The notes under the pieces are model-generated. The model worked only from the letters and a program-made list of their open reading frames with translations. It was not told the DNA's origin and searched no databases. 64,000 nucleotides of DNA, taken from contig DF820469.1 of NCBI GenBank assembly GCA_000739535.1, positions 315,513 through 379,512 on the forward strand, given 5' to 3'. Positions 15,731-24,663 of this stretch are shown here, in pieces; the stretch's first letter is position 1; each line of letters begins with the position of its first letter. The stretch comes from Candidatus Vecturithrix granuli (GTDB lineage: Bacteria; Moduliflexota; Moduliflexia; Moduliflexales; Moduliflexaceae). The position numbers were made by a program, and so were the translations under genes.

Positions 15731-17227
15731 CTATTTCGCCCATGCCAGAGAGCGTTGAACAGCTTTTTTCCAGCCATCATATAACCCCTCACGTTGATCC
15801 TTACTCATCGTGGGTTCAAAGATACGATCCAGTTTCCAGTGCTGTTCGATTTCTTGCTTATCCTTCCAAAAACCAACCCCTAAACCGGCCAGGTAGCCGG
15901 CACCGCGAGCTGCCATCTCGGTAACAGAAGGCCGTTCTACAGGTATCCCCAGGATATCTGCCTGGAACTGCATGAGAAAATCACTCCGGGTGGCCCCGCC
16001 ATCAACCCGTAAGGATTTTGCCTTTTCCCCGGAATCAGCCTCCATGGCATCCAAAACATCACGGGTTTGATAGGCCATAGATTCCAGAGTAGCCCGCGCA
16101 ATATGTTCACGGGTTGTCCCTCGCGTTATACCGATGATCAATCCCCGGGCATACATATCCCAGTACGGAGCGCAAAGTCCGGTAAATGCCGGGACAATAT
16201 AGACATCCCCAGTATCCGCAACCTTCTCTGCCAGGGTCGTACACTCGGCGCTTGAGTCAATAATCTGAAGTCCATCTCGAAGCCATTGAACTGCAGCGCC
16301 GCCAATAAACACCACGCCTTCCAGGGCATATTCCGTTTTGCCAGCAATATGCCAACCCAGGTCAGTTGTCAAGCCATTTTGTGAAAGGATCGCTTTTTCT
16401 CCGATATTCATCATCAGTGCCAGGGCAGTGCCATAGGTGTTTTTTGCCATTCCCGGTTTAAAACAGGTCTGTCCGAAAGTCGCTGCGTGTTGATCTCCGG
16501 CAACTCCGGCAATCGGAATTTCTGCTCCGAAGAAGGCGTCTTTCGATGTTGTTGCCATCACACCGCTGGAAGGCATTAACTCGGGCAGGATTTCTTTGGG
16601 AATCCCTACAGCCGCTAATAATTCTTGATCCCATTGGAGGGTATGAATATTAAGCAGCAAGGTGCGTGAAGCGTTAGAAAAATCTGTCACATGGGAGGCT
16701 CCTCCGCTTAAATTCCACATAATCCAGGAATCGATATTTCCCATAAAAATCTTACCCTGAGCGATCTTTTCCTTCACGCCGGGAACATTGTCAATAATCC
16801 ATCGAATTTTGGTGGCCGAGAAGTACGCGTCAATCACCAGGCCGGTCTTTTCCCGCACCATTGGTTCATACCCTTTGGCCTTCAGTTCATCGCAGATATG
16901 CGCGGTTCTGCGGCACTGCCAGACAATGGCATTATAGACCGGTTCCCCAGTATCTTTATCCCAGAGGATCGTGGTTTCCCGTTGATTCGTGATACCGATG
17001 GCCGCGATCTCTTCAGCTTGCGCCTTTCCGGTTTCCAGGACTTCCTGACTACACTCTTTGACCGTCTGCCAGTACTCTTTGGGATTATGTTCGACCCAGC
17101 CGGGATGCGGAAAGATCTGCTCGATCTCCCTGTAAGCCGTCGCATGAACATCGCCAGCATGATTAAAGAGGATGACTCTGGTTCCGGTCGTCCCCTGATC
17201 TATCGCCATGATGTATTTTTTATCCAT
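15731..17227 (-). CDS. glpK: Glycerol kinase
   Basis: The 498-residue product matches FGGY-family glycerol kinases throughout: N-terminal AIDQGTTGTRVILF (ATP phosphate loop), PGWVEHNP, the ITNQRETTILWD segment, VWQCRRTA, GVAGDQHAATFGQ and the C-terminal LRVDGGATRSDFLMQFQAD adenosine motif. It phosphorylates glycerol (or a related polyol) to the 3-phosphate. The ATG follows GGGGGAAG and lies 14 bases after the zinc dehydrogenase, so they form one operon with the isomerase-like gene upstream. In this sugar-uptake context the physiological substrate could be a glycerol-releasing polyol; glycerol itself is most likely from the sequence. Confidence 0.9.
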   Translation of the reverse strand: MDKKYIMAIDQGTTGTRVILFNHAGDVHATAYREIEQIFPHPGWVEHNPKEYWQTVKECSQEVLETGKAQAEEIAAIGITNQRETTILWDKDTGEPVYNAIVWQCRRTAHICDELKAKGYEPMVREKTGLVIDAYFSATKIRWIIDNVPGVKEKIAQGKIFMGNIDSWIMWNLSGGASHVTDFSNASRTLLLNIHTLQWDQELLAAVGIPKEILPELMPSSGVMATTSKDAFFGAEIPIAGVAGDQHAATFGQTCFKPGMAKNTYGTALALMMNIGEKAILSQNGLTTDLGWHIAGKTEYALEGVVFIGGAAVQWLRDGLQIIDSSAECTTLAEKVADTGDVYIVPAFTGLCAPYWDMYARGLIIGITRGTTREHIARATLESMAYQTRDVLDAMEADSGEKAKSLRVDGGATRSDFLMQFQADILGIPVERPSVTEMAARGAGYLAGLGVGFWKDKQEIEQHWKLDRIFEPTMSKDQREGLYDGWKKAVQRSLAWAK

Positions 17228-17240
17228 TTTCTTCCCCCCT

Positions 17241-18293
17241 TTATTTGGATGACTCTCCTGGCTTAATGATTGCTTTCATGATATTCTCATATTGCAAAGC
17301 ATGAAATGCGTTCTCAATATTTTGTAAAGCGAAAATTCGACTGATATATTTTTTGACGTTCAATTTTCGCTGTGCGATCCACTCTAGCACCAATTTGTTC
17401 TGGGGCGGAGTAGAAGCATGGACTCCATAGACAGCAAGTTCTTTATAATGGATCAAATTACTGTCAAGAAAGCCTGTGGCTTTTCCCGGAAGCCCCCCAA
17501 ACAAACTCACTCGTCCCCGTTTGGCGGTAACCTTTAACGCATCTATCTGAGCCTGTCCCGACGAGCAAGCAGTAATGGCTACATTCACCCCTTTCCCATT
17601 CGTAAGCTGTGTGATTTTTTCAAAAAGTTGTCCCTGACTCGGATCAAGCATAGAAACGTGCGGGAGAAGTTTTTGGGCTTGCTCCGCTCTGTTACGAGCA
17701 ATTTCGATGATGATAACCTGTTCGGCTTCCCGGAGGAATGCGAGTTCTGCATGTATGCAGCCGATGAAGCCTGAACCGAAAATAGCAACCGAATCACCTT
17801 TTTCGATCCGGAGGAATTCCTGTCCGTTGACAACACAGGCAATTGGTTCAGCGAGAACCGCTTCTTCATCAGCCACATGTTCTGCAACCTTGTTTACATT
17901 TCCCTGTTTGAAAGCCTGGAAGGGAATCTCCAGATACTCTGCAAAAGTGCCCTCATACTGAAAGCCTATGGTTTTCAGGTTATCACACAAATTCGTATAT
18001 CCTCTGGAACAAGCATAACAGTCTCCACAGCCAATCGCCGGCGCCACTGTTACCCTCTCGCCGGCCGAAACCCCTGTGATTTTGCTCCCCACATCTATCA
18101 AGACGCCACAAACCTCATGCCCAACTATTCGGGGAGGGATGATTTTACTGCTCCCGTGCAAATATGTTCGAAGATCGGTGCCGCAAATCGAACACGCCTG
18201 TACCTGGAGAATCGCATTGTCCTCTCTGGGAATCGGTTGGGGTTTCTCCTGTAATGAGAGCTTTCCTGCCTGGTCATACACATACGCTAGCAC
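17241..18293 (-). CDS. Zinc-dependent medium-chain alcohol/polyol dehydrogenase
   Basis: The 350-residue MDR protein has the catalytic zinc site (CSICGTDLR, GHEVCG), the structural zinc cysteines in CGDCYACSRGYTNLC and a Rossmann GSGFIGCIHAELA nucleotide-binding loop. Its closest type is sorbitol or threonine dehydrogenase-like sugar-alcohol oxidoreductases using NAD(P). The start is GTG at 18293, preceded by GGGAG; the nearby ATG is out of frame. It sits between the isomerase-like gene and glpK on the same strand, so it probably oxidises a polyol or sugar in that pathway. The exact substrate is not determinable. Confidence 0.85.
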   Translation of the reverse strand: MLAYVYDQAGKLSLQEKPQPIPREDNAILQVQACSICGTDLRTYLHGSSKIIPPRIVGHEVCGVLIDVGSKITGVSAGERVTVAPAIGCGDCYACSRGYTNLCDNLKTIGFQYEGTFAEYLEIPFQAFKQGNVNKVAEHVADEEAVLAEPIACVVNGQEFLRIEKGDSVAIFGSGFIGCIHAELAFLREAEQVIIIEIARNRAEQAQKLLPHVSMLDPSQGQLFEKITQLTNGKGVNVAITACSSGQAQIDALKVTAKRGRVSLFGGLPGKATGFLDSNLIHYKELAVYGVHASTPPQNKLVLEWIAQRKLNVKKYISRIFALQNIENAFHALQYENIMKAIIKPGESSK

Positions 18294-18383
18294 AACATGT
18301 TTCTCCCAGATGTAAAAAGAGCATCAGCATTCAGTGACCAGTCAGCAGACTGATCATTGAATACTGACCACTGAATACTGCTG

Positions 18384-19781
18384 TCAGACTTTCACATATT
18401 GAATACCGAGGATATCGCACAGCATTTTCCATTTCCTGGTATGATCCCCGAGGAAGAGGACCTGATGGTGGGTTCCGCCATTTTCCAGCCAAGCATCCAT
18501 ACAGGCTCTTACACCGGTATCCGGCCTGAAGTGGAAATATGGCATCGGGACATCGGACAATTCTTCCGTATCAAGCACGTCGCCTTTTGCGACAATCAAG
18601 CGGTAGTTCTCACCGGCAATCGGCGCCAGAGACACCATCGTAGCAGGGCCAGGCTGGGCACTAAAGACAACGGTCGGCGGATTTTCAAGGCCTCCGATTT
18701 CGAGTTCGCGATCAATAAGTTTAATGGGGCGATCTTTGCGGGCAATTTTCCAGTTTCCTTCCCCCATGTGGCTCATAAGAGCCGAGTCCTTCTCAAAATC
18801 AAGAGAATACATTTCAGTAAAATGGGCGTTGCCGATCAGGATATGTCCGGCTAATGTCATGGTGACTGTATGGGTATCACCTTCGGCGGAATAGCCGTAA
18901 CCTTTGGCCAGAAGATTTGATGCGCCAAGCATCGGAATTTGTTTAAAACGGCCATCTTCCTTGAAAACATCAAAATTGGGAGAAAAACCATCATAATTCT
19001 TCTCTTGCAGGAATTTTTCAAACCCTAACTGCAAACGCACGGCATAGCGGTGACTTTCCTCTGACAGCTTCGGATCGAGTTTGAAATTCTTCCGATCCTC
19101 TGCCATTTGTCGTTCAATTTCTTCGTTGGTCGCAGACTCCATATAACGATACACATCACCGATGCTTTCATGATTGACTTCTGGTCCAATTTTCCTGAAA
19201 AATGCGGCATCGTCACCGACAATGTCGCCCATACCGCGCATTCTTCCGAAGATGGCAATACGTGCTCTCTTTAACTCTGCGGCTGTCCGGGCGGCTCGTG
19301 CCCAATCATCTACAAACGAGGTAAAAGCTTTACTCTTCCAGTCTTCAGTGATAATCGCCGGTTTGAATCCGGCCCGTAGGATCATATTGGCCGTATCTTG
19401 TGCGCCGTGAATGCCTTGATTGGTAGTCAGAAGACTCCAATTCCAATTCTTTGTGACTGAAGGAAGAGGCTGAATATTAGCAAGCATCAAGGGCAGATAA
19501 TTACGCTGTAAGGCCTGAACTAATCGCAGCCCCGGACTATAGAGCAGCATGATAATCATGACCCCATCCAGTTCTTTTTCATGAAACTCCTTCATGAATT
19601 TTTCGATAAGATCTCTGCTTTTCGCTGCTCCGGGAAAATACACATCAGCCACATCTTTGAGATGAGCGACGATGTCTCGGGCAAATTTCTCCTGGTTTTC
19701 AGTAATTTCCGGCTGTTTTTCATCATACAAACCATGCATGATACCAAGCAAACCGATTCTGGGGCGACGTTTTTCTATCAT
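18384..19781 (-). CDS. L-arabinose/L-fucose isomerase family protein
   Basis: The start ATG at 19781 (MIEKRRPRIGLLGIMHGLYD) follows AAAGGAGG, giving 465 residues; the frame stays open upstream only through repeat DNA. It resembles the AraA/FucI-like group: an N-terminal Rossmann-like segment, VMIIMLLYSPGLRLVQAL, an ALQRNYLPLMLANIQPLP region, and C-terminal sequences with Glu and His residues (SAEGDTHTVTMTLAGHILIG, NGGTHHQVLFLGDHTRKW) that fit the metal-binding isomerase active site. It likely interconverts an aldose and a ketose. It is shorter than E. coli AraA (500 aa), and the particular sugar is unknown. First gene of the run with the dehydrogenase and glpK. Confidence 0.72.
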   Translation of the reverse strand: MIEKRRPRIGLLGIMHGLYDEKQPEITENQEKFARDIVAHLKDVADVYFPGAAKSRDLIEKFMKEFHEKELDGVMIIMLLYSPGLRLVQALQRNYLPLMLANIQPLPSVTKNWNWSLLTTNQGIHGAQDTANMILRAGFKPAIITEDWKSKAFTSFVDDWARAARTAAELKRARIAIFGRMRGMGDIVGDDAAFFRKIGPEVNHESIGDVYRYMESATNEEIERQMAEDRKNFKLDPKLSEESHRYAVRLQLGFEKFLQEKNYDGFSPNFDVFKEDGRFKQIPMLGASNLLAKGYGYSAEGDTHTVTMTLAGHILIGNAHFTEMYSLDFEKDSALMSHMGEGNWKIARKDRPIKLIDRELEIGGLENPPTVVFSAQPGPATMVSLAPIAGENYRLIVAKGDVLDTEELSDVPMPYFHFRPDTGVRACMDAWLENGGTHHQVLFLGDHTRKWKMLCDILGIQYVKV

Positions 19782-19802
19782 CGTTTTTTCCTCCTTTGAA
19801 AA

Positions 19803-19867
19803 TGTAGCGCGAAACTCCAGTTTCGCGCACCATTGATACGGCCGCGAAACTTCAGTTTCGCGGTACA
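19803..19867. repeat. Dispersed palindromic repeat family 2
   Basis: TGTAGCGCGAAACTCC and CGCGAAACTTCAGTTTCGCG arms around CACCATTGATACGGC. It starts only a few bases upstream of the AAAGGAGG site of the isomerase-like gene, so it is transcribed as leader RNA. Confidence 0.75.
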
Positions 19868-19916
19868 TCTGATTTTCATTGCGTCGAGTGAACGGCCCGC
19901 TCATGACATTTCCTGT

Positions 19917-19991
19917 GAAACTACAGGAATAAAGAATAAGCAAGAATTCGAGTTCAGCCACATTCTTGCTTATCGCCCTTCTTGTAGTTTC
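19917..19991. repeat. Dispersed palindromic repeat family 1, complete element
   Basis: GAAACTACAGGAATAAAG at the left and CTTCTTGTAGTTTC at the right, with AATAAGCAAGAATT and ATTCTTGCTTAT inside, form a full palindrome. In the gap from 19782 to 20373 it is bracketed by two copies of a GAACGGCCCG-type unit (19890-19905 and 20022-20036). The remainder, 20040-20373, is AT-rich leader and spacer with a TTTGAGACAAAC motif near 20200. Confidence 0.75.
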
Positions 19992-20373
19992 ATTGCGTCG
20001 CCTGTCTGCCACAGGCAGGGGTGAACGCCCGTTCATGCTAACTCCTTTGAATAAGAGATGTGTAGTTTGTGATACATGGTTAGTGATCATAAAAATGATC
20101 TGACAGCCATACAAAGCCCACCACACCACCTCCTTCCAAAGTTCAGGATTTCTCTCAAAACTGAGAGAAGTGAGATTTTTATAACAGATTATGATGGATT
20201 TGAGACAAACATAAAATATATGTCAAGAAAAATTTTTAAATAAAAGTGAAACGACTGAATGTATGAATTAATAGGAAGGTTTCGAGTGTCAAATTTGTTT
20301 TAAGAACTTAAAAATAGGTGTCAATAAGGAAGGTTAGGAGAATGTTGATGGTGTATGAAAATAATTCTAAACA

Positions 20374-21150
20374 TTATACAACATACAATTCTAATCCGAG
20401 CTTATCAATAATATCTCTATATTCTTCGGAAATCTCAGAATCTGTAATGACTATATCAAATTCATTTAAATTTGCGAAATATGCCGTTTTTATTACCCCA
20501 AATTTAGAAGAATCTACCGTAAGTATTTTAGTTTTTGCAGATTTAAGAGCTGCCTGCTTGGTGACGACTTCATAATGATTAGGGGTCGTTACCCCCAATT
20601 CTTCACTTACCCCGGCAGCAGAAATAAATGCTTTATCTGCCCGTGTTTTTTTGATCAGTTGAATGCCTTCCTGACTCTCAAACATGAGGGTATCACTATG
20701 ATAGTATCCTCCCGCCAAAATGGGATGACAATTTTTCTTACGATGAATTTCCGCTAAGATGTTCATGCCGTAGCATAAAATTGTTACCGGAACCTGTTCC
20801 GGAATAAATCGGGCGATATGTTCTGTTGTTGAACCAATATCTATAATAAGAGTCTCGTTCGATTCTATTAATGAAGCCGCCTTTTTTCCGATTCTCATTT
20901 TTTCTCTGGTTCTTTTCATTTCCGCATGGGTAATCAGATATGGTTCCTCCTCGTTTTCGGTCGCAGCTTCGATTTTCAATATTGCTCCACCAGGGATTAA
21001 TTCAATGATATTGTCTTTCGATAACAAATTCAGGTCTCTTCTGATCGTCATTTCCGAAACATTGAACTGCTTAAGGAGTTCTTTTATGCTAATTACATTC
21101 TTGACCTGAAATAAATTTGTAATTTGTTTGATTCTCTGATGCCTATCCAA
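20374..21150 (-). CDS. DeoR/GlpR-family transcriptional regulator
   Basis: The 258-residue protein has an N-terminal DeoR helix-turn-helix (VISIKELLKQFNVSEMTIRRDLNLL, residues ~18-45) followed by the GGAILK hinge and a sugar-phosphate-sensing DeoR-C domain of ribose-5-phosphate-isomerase fold (IDIGSTTEHIARFIP, CYGMNILAEIHRK, ADKAFISAAGVS, TVDSSKFG). The start is TTG at 21150 with GGGGGA upstream. It ends in the region between the isomerase-like operon and the oxidoreductase operon, and most likely represses one of these in response to a phosphorylated sugar. Its local AT content is higher than that of its neighbours. Confidence 0.87.
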   Translation of the reverse strand: MDRHQRIKQITNLFQVKNVISIKELLKQFNVSEMTIRRDLNLLSKDNIIELIPGGAILKIEAATENEEEPYLITHAEMKRTREKMRIGKKAASLIESNETLIIDIGSTTEHIARFIPEQVPVTILCYGMNILAEIHRKKNCHPILAGGYYHSDTLMFESQEGIQLIKKTRADKAFISAAGVSEELGVTTPNHYEVVTKQAALKSAKTKILTVDSSKFGVIKTAYFANLNEFDIVITDSEISEEYRDIIDKLGLELYVV

Positions 21151-21479
21151 GGTAATTTTCCCCCATTGATTTACCTCGATAATGTTATAAAAATATCAAA
21201 AAATGTTTTATATTTATCATTTGTAATATATTGGAAGGATATGAGTGATTTGTCAAGTACTAAATCATGGGAATATGATGAAGTGAATACTTCATCATGA
21301 TGGAAGACTGTATGAAAACCTTGTAGTGTCAGGGCAGGACAGAAGATGGGTCATTGAACCGCTTCAGCGGTTTTGGTGGTGCGAGTAATTCTACCACCTT
21401 ACCGCGGGCGCTGCTTTTCCCGAATGCGCGATCAATCCATTGTGGATGGACAAAAGAAAGAGACAGTTCCTCGTACACC

Positions 21480-21512
21480 AGAAACCGGGTTTTTTCGAAA
21501 AACCCGGTTTCT
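21480..21512. terminator. AAACCGGGTTT hairpin, likely terminator of the oxidoreductase operon
   Basis: AGAAACCGGGTTTTTT and AAAAACCCGGTTTCT pair around a short loop, ~60 bases downstream of the minus-strand gene ending at 21574. The gap from 21151 to 21573 holds no supported gene beyond this. Confidence 0.65.
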
Positions 21513-21573
21513 CGGCCTGTCAAAACTAACAAAAATTTATTGATATTTATTTACGATCTTTTTCATCACGTCT

Positions 21574-22551
21574 CTATCGAATTTCTACGGAGAGCCCCTC
21601 CGCAATCGATTTTTCCAATGCTTCGGTTGTTTTCTGGCACCAAATAGCATCGTCCATTGTAGATAGGGGTTCGCCGCCGTACAGGCACATATTCACAAAA
21701 TACTGATCTTCATTTGTAATCGTGGCCTGATATGCGGTGTAGGTATGGGAGTGCGAGATGCCCTTTTTGACCTCAACCCAATCATTATAGGTGTAATGCG
21801 TGGTACCGCCTAAACCGATGACCTTCGCGGTATAGGTCCAGGGCGACGGAGCCAGGTCGTCAGCCGCAAAACTCGAACAGATATGCCCTAACGCGCCATT
21901 TTCAAGCTCAAGATTCACCAGGGTGATGTCCTCTTTATCAATCTTTTCATAGTGCAGATTCGCCTTAAATCCTTGTACCCGTATAGGTTTACTGCACGTC
22001 AAATACATCAGGGTGTAGAGATTGTGCGTAAAAATATGGCGTACCATCCCTGGCAGCGTCGAAGCTCGTTCCTCGGAATGCTGGATATTGTACATCACAT
22101 AACAGGAGACAATTTTCCCCAAATCACCGTTCTTGACGAGTTTATGCGCGCGTTTGATACTCTCCTCGTGGATCATGTTATGACCCGGAACGCAAAGCAC
22201 GCCGGTCTTTTGTGAAATCGCCTTCATTTCTTCCACATCTGCCACTGTAGTGGCCAGGGGTTTTTCGACAAGTACATGTTTTCCGGCTTCCATAATGAGT
22301 TTGGCGTATTTCAAATGGGTTTCCTGATTTGTATTGATGATCACCGCATCAATCGAGGAATCTTTCACCAGTTCCTCTGCCGTGTCATATCGCTTACAAT
22401 GCTCTTCTTGCGCCCGCTTGATCGCTTTTTCGGGCGTACGATTCCAGAGTCCGATTAGCTCTGCATTCGGAATCTCACGCAGGGCAATGGCGTGCAGAAT
22501 TGAAATCTCGCCTGCCCCAATAAATCCGATACCAAGTTTTTCTTTTGCCAT
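21574..22551 (-). CDS. Gfo/Idh/MocA family oxidoreductase
   Basis: The 325-residue protein begins with a Rossmann NAD(P) motif (GIGFIGAGEISILHAIALRE), has the conserved EKPLATT segment (~residue 97) that holds the catalytic Lys-Pro, and a C-terminal alpha/beta substrate domain. Members oxidise or reduce sugars, inositols or sugar acids; the specificity cannot be read. The ATG follows AGGAGG and lies 15 bases after the RpiB-type gene, so the two form an operon. The IclR regulator upstream is the natural candidate to control them. Confidence 0.87.
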   Translation of the reverse strand: MAKEKLGIGFIGAGEISILHAIALREIPNAELIGLWNRTPEKAIKRAQEEHCKRYDTAEELVKDSSIDAVIINTNQETHLKYAKLIMEAGKHVLVEKPLATTVADVEEMKAISQKTGVLCVPGHNMIHEESIKRAHKLVKNGDLGKIVSCYVMYNIQHSEERASTLPGMVRHIFTHNLYTLMYLTCSKPIRVQGFKANLHYEKIDKEDITLVNLELENGALGHICSSFAADDLAPSPWTYTAKVIGLGGTTHYTYNDWVEVKKGISHSHTYTAYQATITNEDQYFVNMCLYGGEPLSTMDDAIWCQKTTEALEKSIAEGLSVEIR

Positions 22552-22566
22552 TGTCTGATACCTCCT

Positions 22567-23199
22567 CTAGTATTTGAGACGTTTTTGGAATGCGGCCCGA
22601 AGCGCTGGATCTTCAAGAGATTCTATCTCAATGAACGGCTTCATACCTGGATATTCAAGCGCAGGCAGCACCACGTCATCCGGAAGCACTTCAATAATCT
22701 CGGCCATTGAACGATGGCTCAGGCTCGAAATCTCTTCCAATTTCAAGCGGGCGGCTTTTTGCGGCTCTTTCCGGTGAGCCGGATAGCCTGAACCGGATTC
22801 GACACTGAAAATCCGGTCAAAGATGAATCTGAGGTTCACATCCGCTGCCCAACCATACCCCTGATTCAAGGCCAGCGAAATGCAATTCCCGCCATTAATC
22901 TGGGTAAAAAGCCAGGCATCCAACGCATTCAGGATATGTCCGCAAAAGACGCCGGGATACTGCATGGCTGAATCTAAGTACCCCTGACCTGTTCCGCACC
23001 CACCGACCACGAAATCGACGCGTTTGAGATTGAGTAGAATCGCCGTCATCAATCCCGTATGCGTGTAAAATAGTTCCGGTTTCGTCCCATTTTTTGTCAT
23101 CCCGACATTGAAAATTTCATGACCTCGTCCTTCCAATGCTGCCAGAATATCCGCATTTCTATCCGCAGCGCTTGTTTCATTAATCACAGCTATTTTCAT
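22567..23199 (-). CDS. RpiB/LacA/LacB-family sugar-phosphate isomerase
   Basis: The 210-residue protein has the RpiB-type core: MKIAVINETSAADRN, GHEIFNVGM, a VGGCGTGQGYLDSAMQYPGV motif that replaces the usual GCGTGIG, and GGNCISLALNQGYGWAAD. It is longer than typical RpiB (~150 aa) through a C-terminal extension rich in charged residues. It would interconvert an aldose and ketose phosphate or a related sugar. ATG after AAGGAG. It leads the two-gene operon with the oxidoreductase at 21574. Confidence 0.82.
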   Translation of the reverse strand: MKIAVINETSAADRNADILAALEGRGHEIFNVGMTKNGTKPELFYTHTGLMTAILLNLKRVDFVVGGCGTGQGYLDSAMQYPGVFCGHILNALDAWLFTQINGGNCISLALNQGYGWAADVNLRFIFDRIFSVESGSGYPAHRKEPQKAARLKLEEISSLSHRSMAEIIEVLPDDVVLPALEYPGMKPFIEIESLEDPALRAAFQKRLKY

Positions 23200-23313
23200 C
23201 GTAAACTCCTTCTAGTCGTTTTTTTTGTAACGGTTGTAGATACTCAGTTATAAGAGAGACTTATGATGGTAAAATTTCTACCACCCCCCAGTATTTCTCA
23301 GTTTCATATCACC

Positions 23314-24072
23314 TTAATGATTAAGCATCGACATTCTGGCGGTAATCTCTTTCGCAGTCCGGATGAGTTCGTCCCGAATGGCCTGCTTGCGTTCTTCGCT
23401 AATCCTTTCCATCGGCCCTGAAAGGGACACGCTCCCAATCACAATGCCGTTTTTTCCGAACACCGGAGCTGCGATTCCAAGAGAGCCGATATACACCTCC
23501 TGACAGGTAATCACATACCCTTGTTCACGTATTTCCGCTAAACGCTGTGTTAAGCGTTCAGGGTCGGTAATCGTATAGGGTGTAAACCGGTGCAGGCCCC
23601 CCTCGCAAATCTTCGCTTGCTGCTCCTGATCCAGAAAGGCCAAAATGGATTGTCCTGAAGCTCCGGCATACAAGGGGATCACTCGTCCTTTTTCCGGAGC
23701 TAATCTGAACGCTGATGGGCTTTCTACCCCATACAGGCAGATTCCATGATCGCCGCGCAGAATATTGAGCTGCACGGTCTCGCCGGAAAACGCCCCTAAT
23801 TTTGTTAACAGCGGTTTGGAGATCGCTTCGAGATCGATGCTGCTATGCACAACCTCTTCTAATTCCAACACGCGTAACCCCAGGGAATACTGACCGGTCA
23901 GCAGATCTCGTTCTAACAATCCATATTTTTTAAGGGTAAACAAAAACCGATAGACACTGCTTTTAGGAAGGTTGACAGCCTGAGCGATCTCTTCTGTCGT
24001 GAGAAAAGGCCGTTCTCGACTAAACTGGAAGAGAATATGTATCCCTCGCGCTAATGATTGAATCTCTTTCAT
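23314..24072 (-). CDS. IclR-family transcriptional regulator
   Basis: The ATG at 24072 (MKEIQSLARGIHILFQFS) has AGGA at the right distance; the frame is open to 24108 but without a better site. N-terminal winged helix-turn-helix (LTTEEIAQAVNLPKSSVYRFLFTL, residues ~22-47) and a C-terminal IclR effector domain (GETVQLNILRG, CLYGVESPSAFRLAPEKG, GASGQSILAF, GSLGIAAPVFGKNGIVIGSVSLSGP). It binds a small acid or sugar acid and usually controls adjacent catabolic genes. It lies ~115 bases upstream of the RpiB-type operon on the same strand and has a strong palindrome in its own promoter. Confidence 0.9.
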   Translation of the reverse strand: MKEIQSLARGIHILFQFSRERPFLTTEEIAQAVNLPKSSVYRFLFTLKKYGLLERDLLTGQYSLGLRVLELEEVVHSSIDLEAISKPLLTKLGAFSGETVQLNILRGDHGICLYGVESPSAFRLAPEKGRVIPLYAGASGQSILAFLDQEQQAKICEGGLHRFTPYTITDPERLTQRLAEIREQGYVITCQEVYIGSLGIAAPVFGKNGIVIGSVSLSGPMERISEERKQAIRDELIRTAKEITARMSMLNH

Positions 24073-24117
24073 GAGCGAATCCTGCATCAAACATATTGAC
24101 AGACACAAGGGGAATCA

Positions 24118-24155
24118 ATTATCACTATGTAAAAATCATTTTACATAGTGATAAT
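24118..24155. promoter_or_regulatory. Perfect 17-bp inverted repeat, probable IclR autoregulatory operator
   Basis: ATTATCACTATGTAAAA and its exact complement TTTTACATAGTGATAAT are separated by ATCA. It lies 46 bases upstream of the IclR start, just downstream of the minus-strand promoter at 24162-24190, a position expected for autorepression. Confidence 0.65.
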
Positions 24156-24161
24156 CAAGAG

Positions 24162-24190
24162 AATACTTTTTACAGGGATGAAGTTGTCAA
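24162..24190 (-). promoter_or_regulatory. Probable sigma-70-type promoter of the IclR gene
   Basis: On the minus strand a perfect TTGACA (24190-24185) is followed after 17 bases by AGTATT (24167-24162). The operator palindrome begins immediately downstream. Confidence 0.45.
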
Positions 24191-24313
24191 GAAAAAAATA
24201 CAAATATTGAATGTGCTACATACTTGCTCGTTTGGCAGGGGTGGCCTTTCGGAGAAGGGAAATTTGTACAGCCTCGGCTTTGGGATGCGTGTCAGCATAT
24301 GATGTGTTTTCAT
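24170..24313 (-). pseudogene. Truncated second copy of the 89-aa protein encoded at 25250
   Basis: The first ~10-15 codons (MKTHHMLTRIPKPRLYKF) resemble the start of the gene at 25519 (MKTQSVDTHPKAEEVQLN), and the DNA around the start (TCACACCTT and TTTTCATATTG) is nearly identical. It then diverges and stops early. It overlaps the end of the nucleotidyltransferase at 24310 just as an intact partner would. I read it as a relic of a duplicated two-gene module. Confidence 0.5.
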
Positions 24314-24636
24314 ATTGTCACACCTTCTTTGAGGATGTGCTCAACAAACGGCATGTTTCGATGGCGTTCATAGAGATCATGCTTTCCCATCATTTTCATA
24401 TCAAACGCCACGTCATCCTCTAATTCTATCGGGTAAAGCAAATCTATCAAGGTTTTTTCCAACTGCCAATCGAGCGGCATCACCTCATCATTCAGCACAA
24501 TCAGAATATCAATATCCGACGCATTGGTGGCCGAATTTCTCGCAACAGAACCAAAAACCAGAAGTTGTTCCAATGCCTTTCCAAAGTGTCCCTGAAGTTG
24601 GTGTTTGACTTTATAAAGCGTATGTTCATGTTGCAT
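24310..24636 (-). CDS. MNT-type minimal nucleotidyltransferase
   Basis: About 108 residues with the polymerase-beta nucleotidyltransferase signature: LLVFGSVARNSATNASDIDILIVL (Gly-Ser then Asp-x-Asp). Such MNT proteins act as antitoxins that modify (AMPylate) a HEPN toxin partner. Here no HEPN gene follows; instead the stop overlaps the relic at 24170-24313. The ATG at 24636 is chosen over an upstream GTG because it starts the conserved region; the ribosome-binding site is weak. The orphan state suggests a degraded toxin-antitoxin pair. Confidence 0.7.
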   Translation of the reverse strand: MQHEHTLYKVKHQLQGHFGKALEQLLVFGSVARNSATNASDIDILIVLNDEVMPLDWQLEKTLIDLLYPIELEDDVAFDMKMMGKHDLYERHRNMPFVEHILKEGVTI

Positions 24637-24663
24637 AATGTTCACATCTTATGTATAATCGTT

